Shown here: piece by piece, positions 59,458 through 64,000 of the stretch | Position numbering within the stretch: position 1 is the stretch's first letter | Layout of the letters: every line of letters begins with the position of its first letter | Source: an uncultured Pelagibacteraceae bacterium | GTDB lineage: Bacteria; Pseudomonadota; Alphaproteobacteria; Pelagibacterales; Pelagibacteraceae | Length of the DNA: 64,000 bases | Assembly: GCA_902561075.1 (NCBI GenBank) | Contig: CACEOC010000001.1 | Span: 1-64,000, forward strand | Direction: 5' to 3' | Notes under the pieces: model-generated | What the model saw: only the letters and a program-made list of their open reading frames with translations | Database searches by the model: none | What the model was told of the DNA's origin: nothing | Translations under genes and position numbers: made by a program

Positions 59458-60381
59458 ATGAAAACGTTAAAAAACTTTATATTAGCATTTGCAACATGGG
59501 CAATGATGTCGGTGTCTGCATTAGCTACAGATATTATTGTTGTTTCTCACGGACAAGCAAATGATCCTTTCTGGTCAGTTGCAAAAAATGGTGTTGATGC
59601 AGCATGTAAAGACATGGGAGTATCATGTAAATACACTGCGCCAGGAACATTTGATATGGTGGAGATGGCAAAATTAATTGATAACGCTGTTTCACAAAAA
59701 CCAAAAGGTATTGTGATAACTTTACCTGATGCTGCTGCTTTAGGAAAATCAGTTAAAGCTGCAATAGCCGCAGGTATACCAGTTATTTCAATGAACTCTG
59801 GATCAGACGACTATGCTTCTTTAGGAATCAGTGCTCACGTTGGACAAACTGAGTTTGAAGCTGGAGTTGGTGGTGGACAAAAAATGAAAGCTGCCGGAGG
59901 AAAAAAAGCATTATGTGTTAACCATGAGGTAGGAAACGTTGCGCTCGACAGAAGATGTGCAGGTTTCAAAAAAGGTTTTGGCGGAAGTGTTGATATATTA
60001 GGTACTTCTAATGACCCAACTGAAATACAAAAAGCAGTTGCTGCTAAACTAGGTGGTGGATATGATACTATACTTACTTTAGGAGCAGGTCTTTCTGGAG
60101 AGGCAGCTCTTAAAGCTTTAGAAGCTGCTGGAAAAGTTGGTGATGTAAGATTAGGAACATTTGACATGTCACCTAATATGTTAAAGGCTGCTGCTGCAGG
60201 AAAAGTAGAGTTTTTAATTGACCAACAACAATACCTACAAGGTTACTTACCAATAGCAATTTTTGGTCAGTATATGAGATGGGGAACAATGCCAGCTGGT
60301 GTAGTAATGACTGGTCCTGGATTTGTAACTCCTGACAATGCTAGCAAAGTAATTAAGTGGGCAGCACAAGGTTACAGATAG
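59458..60381 (+). CDS. CUT2-type sugar/inositol ABC transporter substrate-binding protein
   Basis: A 307-aa periplasmic-binding protein (type 1, peripla_BP_4). The signal peptide ends near the ALA of VSALATDI, and DIIVVSHGQANDPFWSVAKNGVDAA is the family's first strand-helix. IVITLPDAAALGKSVKAAIAAGIPVISMNSG lies near 85-115, and a cysteine pair CVNH and RRCAGF near 160-175 could form a disulfide. Codon use is cleaner than in neighbours, as for other abundant binding proteins here. It lies downstream of iolG, so inositol is the likely ligand; a pentose or fructose is possible. Confidence 0.88.
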   Translation: MKTLKNFILAFATWAMMSVSALATDIIVVSHGQANDPFWSVAKNGVDAACKDMGVSCKYTAPGTFDMVEMAKLIDNAVSQKPKGIVITLPDAAALGKSVKAAIAAGIPVISMNSGSDDYASLGISAHVGQTEFEAGVGGGQKMKAAGGKKALCVNHEVGNVALDRRCAGFKKGFGGSVDILGTSNDPTEIQKAVAAKLGGGYDTILTLGAGLSGEAALKALEAAGKVGDVRLGTFDMSPNMLKAAAAGKVEFLIDQQQYLQGYLPIAIFGQYMRWGTMPAGVVMTGPGFVTPDNASKVIKWAAQGYR

Positions 60382-60392
60382 AATAAATAAAG

Positions 60393-60426
60393 AAGGCCTG
60401 GCTAAACGTAGCTGGGCCTTTTTTTT
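60393..60426 (+). terminator. Hairpin plus T-run between SBP and permease genes
   Basis: AAGGCCTGGCT pairs with AGCTGGGCCTT around a short loop (two G-U pairs) and eight T residues run from within the stem's end. Like the element after tauA, it is an intra-operon site between the substrate-binding protein and the next transporter gene, expected to lower downstream expression relative to the SBP. Confidence 0.88.
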
Positions 60427-60437
60427 AATCAAAAATA

Positions 60438-61565
60438 ATGTCTGATAAATCTAAAAGTATAGCTAACAAAAATAATATTAATCAAGACGAAAGATTAAAA
60501 AAAGTTTCACCACTAAGAGTTTTATTAAATAGACCTGAGCTTGGAGCTTTAGGTGGTTCTATTTTAGTTTTCATATTTTTTGGAATAGTTGCTGGAGATA
60601 CTGGAATGTTTAGTGCTTATGGAACACTAAATTTTTTGGATGTATCAGCAAACTTAGGCATTATAGCAATTGCTGCAGCAATGCTAATGATTGGGGGTGA
60701 GTTCGATCTTTCTATAGGATCAATGATTGGATTTGCAGGAATATGTATTGCTATTCCTGCTATTTATTGGGGTTGGCCTCTTTGGATGAGTATTATTTTT
60801 GCATTTAGTATGGCTGTCTTGGTAGGTTATTTTAATGGAATTTTAGTTGTTAGAACTGGATTACCTTCGTTTATTGTAACTTTAGCAATGTTGTTTATAC
60901 TTAGAGGTTTAACTTTAGCTATAACGAGATTAATAACAGGAAGAACACAGGTTCCAGGTTTGAGAGTTTTAATAGAAGATGATCCAATAGCGTGGATATT
61001 TGCAACAGATACTTTTAAAGGATTATTTAACTGGTTAGGTTCTATGAATTTAATTGCACTTAGAACCGATGGGACACCACTTGCGACTGGTATTCCACCT
61101 TCTGTTTTGTGGTTTGTAGGACTTACAATACTTGCTACTTACATTTTAATGAAAACAAGATATGGAAACTGGATTTTTGCATCTGGCGGAGATAAAAATG
61201 GTGCAACCAATGTTGGAGTGCCAGTTGGAAGAGTTAAGATAAGCCTTTTTATTGGTACTGCAGTAGCATCTACAATATTTGCAACTATCCAAGTTTTAGA
61301 CGCAGGATCAGCTGATACAATGAGAGGAACTCTAAAAGAATTAGAGGCAATAGCGGCAGCAGTTGTCGGAGGATGTTTGTTAACTGGGGGATATGGTTCA
61401 GCAATAGGCGCTGCTTTTGGAGCACTGATATTTGGAACTGTATCAATGGGAATTTTTTACACTGATGTTGACACAGACTGGTTTAAAGTTTTTTTAGGAG
61501 CAATGATGTTAATAGCTGTAATATTTAACAATTATATAAGAAGAAAAGTTACAGAAAGTAAATAA
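60438..61565 (+). CDS. CUT2-type ABC transporter permease
   Basis: A 375-aa permease with about ten helices. The N-terminal 30 residues are cytoplasmic and charged, followed by [15 protein letters not shown]. The characteristic blocks are [19 protein letters not shown] near residue 85, [24 protein letters not shown] near 136, and [37 protein letters not shown] near 295-330 (BPD_transp_2). It carries sugar or inositol with the adjacent SBP and ATPase. The stop overlaps the ATPase start as TAATG. Confidence 0.92.
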   Translation: MSDKSKSIANKNNINQDERLKKVSPLRVLLNRPELGALGGSILVFIFFGIVAGDTGMFSAYGTLNFLDVSANLGIIAIAAAMLMIGGEFDLSIGSMIGFAGICIAIPAIYWGWPLWMSIIFAFSMAVLVGYFNGILVVRTGLPSFIVTLAMLFILRGLTLAITRLITGRTQVPGLRVLIEDDPIAWIFATDTFKGLFNWLGSMNLIALRTDGTPLATGIPPSVLWFVGLTILATYILMKTRYGNWIFASGGDKNGATNVGVPVGRVKISLFIGTAVASTIFATIQVLDAGSADTMRGTLKELEAIAAAVVGGCLLTGGYGSAIGAAFGALIFGTVSMGIFYTDVDTDWFKVFLGAMMLIAVIFNNYIRRKVTESK

Positions 61566-62356
61566 TGTCTGAATATTTAATTGAGTTTAACAATATTAGT
61601 AAATTTTTTGGAAAAGTAATAGCTTTAAAAGATGTAACTATGAAGGTTAAAAAAGGTGAAATAATGTGCTTACTTGGAGATAATGGAGCGGGAAAATCAA
61701 CTTTAATAAAAACACTTTCAGGAGTTCATAAGCCAGACGAAGGTGAGATAATAGTAGAAGGAAACAAAACTACATTCGATTCACCCAAAGATGCTTTAGA
61801 TATGGGAATTGCAACTGTTTATCAAGATTTAGCATTAGTTCCTTTAATGAGTGTTACTAGAAATTTTTTTATGGGCCGTGAACCACAAAAAGGGATACCT
61901 TTTTTTAAAACTTTTGATATTGAAAAGGCAAGTGAAGTTGCTGCAGAAAGAATGGCTCAAATTGGTATAGATGTCAGAGATCCATCACAAGCTGTAGGAA
62001 CTATGTCTGGGGGTGAGAGACAATGCCTTGCAATTTCTCGTGCCATTTATTTCGGAGCTAAAGTACTAATTTTAGACGAACCAACCTCAGCATTAGGAGT
62101 TCACCAGGCTTCAGTGGTTCTAAAATATATTGTTAAAGCAGCTGCCGATGGATTAGCAGTTATTTTAATCACACATAATGTTCATCATGCGTATCCTGTT
62201 GGAAATAGTTTTACAGTTTTAAATAGAGGAAAAAGTTTAGGAACTTACGAAAAAAAAGACTTATCTAGAGAAAAATTATTAGGAATGATGGCAGGAGGTG
62301 AAGAATTAGACAAATTAGAAATAGAATTAAAAGAGATGAATAGAATAAATAATTAG
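61565..62356 (+). CDS. CUT2-type ABC transporter ATPase, single-domain
   Basis: A 263-aa ATPase. Walker A is [16 protein letters not shown] near residue 38, Q-loop [13 protein letters not shown], signature [14 protein letters not shown] near 145, Walker [14 protein letters not shown], and switch [10 protein letters not shown]. Many sugar ATPases of this class are two-domain (about 500 aa); this one has a single domain, as in FrcA-type systems, so a homodimer is expected. It completes the importer of the inositol-like cluster. The next gene begins with GTG overlapping its TAG stop. Confidence 0.93.
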   Translation: MSEYLIEFNNISKFFGKVIALKDVTMKVKKGEIMCLLGDNGAGKSTLIKTLSGVHKPDEGEIIVEGNKTTFDSPKDALDMGIATVYQDLALVPLMSVTRNFFMGREPQKGIPFFKTFDIEKASEVAAERMAQIGIDVRDPSQAVGTMSGGERQCLAISRAIYFGAKVLILDEPTSALGVHQASVVLKYIVKAAADGLAVILITHNVHHAYPVGNSFTVLNRGKSLGTYEKKDLSREKLLGMMAGGEELDKLEIELKEMNRINN

Positions 62357-63219
62357 TGTCTCAATTTTTTCCTTTTATATTTGTTTTACTTTGGTCCTCA
62401 GCCTTTATCACAACACTGCCGATAGTTTTAAATAGTGATCCTTTTTCAGCATTGGCATTTAGGTTTTTTTTTGTTGCAATTTGTTTTTTAATTTATTCAA
62501 TTGTTAAAAAAATTAAAATTAAAGTTAATTTTAGGAATCTTTTCAATTCATTTTCAACAGGAATATTGTTTCATGGATTCTATTTAGGTGGAGTTTTTTA
62601 TGCCATATTCGTTGGATTGCCTACGAGTATTGTTGCATTAATAGTTACATTGCAACCAATCTTAACAAACATTTTAGCAGGTTATTTCTTAAATGAAGAA
62701 GTAAATATTTATCAGTGGATTGGAGTTATACTTGGATTTACAGGTGCTGTGATGGTTATAGGTTTTGATATAGGATCTACATTACCCGTAAAAGGGTTGA
62801 CAGCTGGCGTGATTGCTTTAATAGCAATTACTACTTCAACTATTTGGCAAAAAAAAATAAGCAATGATATTCCTCTACCTGTAAATAATATGTACCAAGC
62901 AATTGGTGCAGTGATTTTCCATTTAATAATAATTTTTTTTATATTTGAAGATGCTTTTATAATAATCAATTTAGAATTTTTATTAGCTATGAGTCATCAA
63001 GTATTTCTTGTATCACTAGGAGCTTTTTCAATTTTAATTTATTTAATTAAAAATAACTCAGCTAGTAAAACAGTTTCACTATTTTTTTTAATTCCAGCAG
63101 TCACGGCAACTATGGCTTGGATATTTTTAGGTGAGAATTTAAGTTTAGTCGATGTAATTGGTTTCATAATAACATCAATTGGAGTATTTATTTCTACAAG
63201 AAAACAAAAGGTCCATTGA
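62356..63219 (+). CDS. EamA/DMT-superfamily transporter
   Basis: A 287-aa protein with ten predicted helices and two EamA repeats (LPTSIVALIVTLQPILTNILAGYFLNEEV near residue 90-115 and AVTATMAWIFLGENLSLVD near 255). It starts at GTG overlapping the stop of the ATPase gene, so it is probably read through with the importer operon. DMT exporters often extrude amino acids or intermediates; its substrate is unknown. A second DMT member lies at 44615. Confidence 0.88.
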   Translation: MSQFFPFIFVLLWSSAFITTLPIVLNSDPFSALAFRFFFVAICFLIYSIVKKIKIKVNFRNLFNSFSTGILFHGFYLGGVFYAIFVGLPTSIVALIVTLQPILTNILAGYFLNEEVNIYQWIGVILGFTGAVMVIGFDIGSTLPVKGLTAGVIALIAITTSTIWQKKISNDIPLPVNNMYQAIGAVIFHLIIIFFIFEDAFIIINLEFLLAMSHQVFLVSLGAFSILIYLIKNNSASKTVSLFFLIPAVTATMAWIFLGENLSLVDVIGFIITSIGVFISTRKQKVH

Positions 63220-63304
63220 ATATTACATATGAGATATGAGACAATTTAATTAGTAAAAAAGTGAAAAAAAATGTTAATTTTTAATTTAAATAAAAGGAGT
63301 TAAA

Positions 63305-63622
63305 ATGAAAGCATACGTAATGGGCAATTACACCGATAAAGCTTTTCAAGGCTTTATGAAAGATCCAACAAGTGACAGGAAGGCAGTTGTGGAACAGCTT
63401 GTAAAAGCTGTTGGTGGAAAGATACATAGTATGGACATTGTAAGAGGTCCATATGATTTTATAGTTGTAACTGAGGTAGATTCATTTGATGATCTTGCTG
63501 CAATTAAATTAGTTGTAGAAGCATCAGGCGCTGTGAAAAATATGACAATGCTAGAGTCTATAGATTTTACTAAAGCTACTACTAAAGCAAGTAAAATTGG
63601 TTACAAAGCACCAGGACAGTAA
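63305..63622 (+). CDS. GYD-domain protein (paralog of 40232)
   Basis: A 105-aa GYD-family protein with MDIVRGPYDFIVVTEVDSFDDLAAIKLVVEASG as core (GPYD in the GYD place) and MLESIDFTKA near the end. The start is preceded by AAAGGAG at a 5-base spacing. It corresponds in layout to the protein at 40232-40555 (same length, R-G-x-[FY]-D, a C-terminal K-A-x-T tail ending KAPGQ versus VKPGK). Function unknown; the duplication 23 kb apart with strong ribosome sites suggests both are well expressed. Confidence 0.82.
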   Translation: MKAYVMGNYTDKAFQGFMKDPTSDRKAVVEQLVKAVGGKIHSMDIVRGPYDFIVVTEVDSFDDLAAIKLVVEASGAVKNMTMLESIDFTKATTKASKIGYKAPGQ

Positions 63623-63626
63623 AGAT

Positions 63627-63995
63627 TTATTTTTTTTTGTCGTTGTCAACGACTAAGCAGATTTCTGATTTTGTCAGGAATCTGCGACCTGTTCCATTAT
63701 CTAATGAGAACATTCCACCAATTCCTTTAACAGCATCAATTGTAAGGTCTGTATGTTTCCATTTTTCATATTGGTCACCATTCATATAAAAAGGTACACC
63801 GCCAATTTCGCCTAATTTTACGTCATTATCTCCTAGGGGAAACTCACCTTCTTGAAAACACATAGGAGCACTTCCATCACAACATCCGCCTGATTGATGA
63901 AACATTAATTTTTCACCGTATTTTTCTTGAAGCTCAGATAATAAGCTTAATGCTGAATTCGTTGCTGATACTTTCATTTTTAAAGTACGGCCCAT
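63627..63995 (-). CDS. DUF779 protein
   Basis: A 122-aa protein with the family core MFHQSGGCCDGSAPMCFQEGEFPLGDNDVKLGEIGGVPFYM near residue 30-70 and HTDLTIDAVKGIGGMFSLDNGTGRRFLT near the end. DUF779 proteins are usually encoded beside acetaldehyde or other aldehyde dehydrogenases, which may lie just outside the window end. The frame could start at 63995 or at the inner ATG at 63977; no ribosome site decides between them. The four cysteines of GCCDG, PMCF and EICL may bind metal. It converges on the GYD gene with 4 bases between. Confidence 0.9.
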   Translation of the reverse strand: MGRTLKMKVSATNSALSLLSELQEKYGEKLMFHQSGGCCDGSAPMCFQEGEFPLGDNDVKLGEIGGVPFYMNGDQYEKWKHTDLTIDAVKGIGGMFSLDNGTGRRFLTKSEICLVVDNDKKK

Positions 63996-64000
63996 GATTT

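Noticed and set aside
59835-60167. 110-aa minus-strand ORF inside the inositol-type SBP gene
   Set aside because: Antisense shadow with proline/serine-rich random character.

Overview
The window looks like a SAR11-type alphaproteobacterium (Pelagibacterales, Candidatus Pelagibacter or a close relative). The DNA is very AT-rich, and genes are packed with overlaps or gaps of tens of bases. The gene set is typical of that group: a TauABC-type transporter beside an omega-aminotransferase, alanine dehydrogenase and a dimethylglycine-dehydrogenase-like flavoprotein; reduced-sulfur enzymes; inositol-type catabolism; and no recognisable DNA-binding regulator. This assignment is an inference from composition and content; no rRNA gene is present to confirm it. 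About 75 genes are supported. Only one stretch longer than 300 bases lacks an ORF-track gene (about 6275-6674), and it holds an unlisted 55-codon gene and a hairpin.

Region 1-8440 is a surface-polysaccharide island. It begins with the cut-off end of a GT39-like membrane glycosyltransferase. Five enzymes follow that together match a branched 2,6-dideoxyhexose route: an RmlC-type epimerase, a Gfo/Idh ketoreductase, an NDP-hexose 2,3-dehydratase, a C-methyltransferase and an RmlD-type reductase. Next come two GT2 glycosyltransferases, a tRNA-Met(CAU), the 55-aa microgene and a methyltransferase. TldD/TldE (8444-11180) and a TPR protein form the border.

Region 12908-23859 is an organosulfonate/methylamine block. 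A flavoprotein, alanine dehydrogenase and omega-aminotransferase lie on the minus strand. A divergent taurine-type ABC transporter lies on the plus strand, with a permease carrying a very large insertion, followed by an Ldh_2-family dehydrogenase and a PQQ-type sugar dehydrogenase. At 26992-29213 a phosphate acyltransferase precedes a HisD-family protein that resembles sulfopropanediol dehydrogenase (HpsN) more than histidinol dehydrogenase. Between these lies an 8-cysteine microprotein preceded by two Fur-box-like palindromes.

Region 30632-41946 starts with exporters, a racemase and a methyltransferase. A sulfide/persulfide module follows (peroxiredoxin, sulfide:quinone oxidoreductase, persulfide dioxygenase, serine acetyltransferase, cysteine synthase), with an unlisted 39-aa protein containing 12 cysteines inside it. 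Then comes a run of ten small same-strand genes (38432-41946), several with unusually strong Shine-Dalgarno sites. They include NTF2-like and GYD-domain proteins, a tandem pair of secreted paralogs, a secreted TPR protein and small membrane proteins.

Region 41921-49768 is mixed housekeeping: an AhpD-like protein, an inositol-monophosphatase-family phosphatase, a gamma-butyrobetaine-type dioxygenase, CcdA and PEP carboxylase. Region 48926-62356 is an inositol-like catabolic cluster: IolD, IolE, IolG, another Gfo/Idh protein, a ROK kinase, an FAH-family protein, an aldehyde dehydrogenase, an HpcH/HpaI aldolase, a D-2-hydroxyacid dehydrogenase and a CUT2-type ABC importer. IolB, IolC and IolJ are not seen in the window. 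The end holds a DMT exporter, a second GYD protein and a DUF779 protein.
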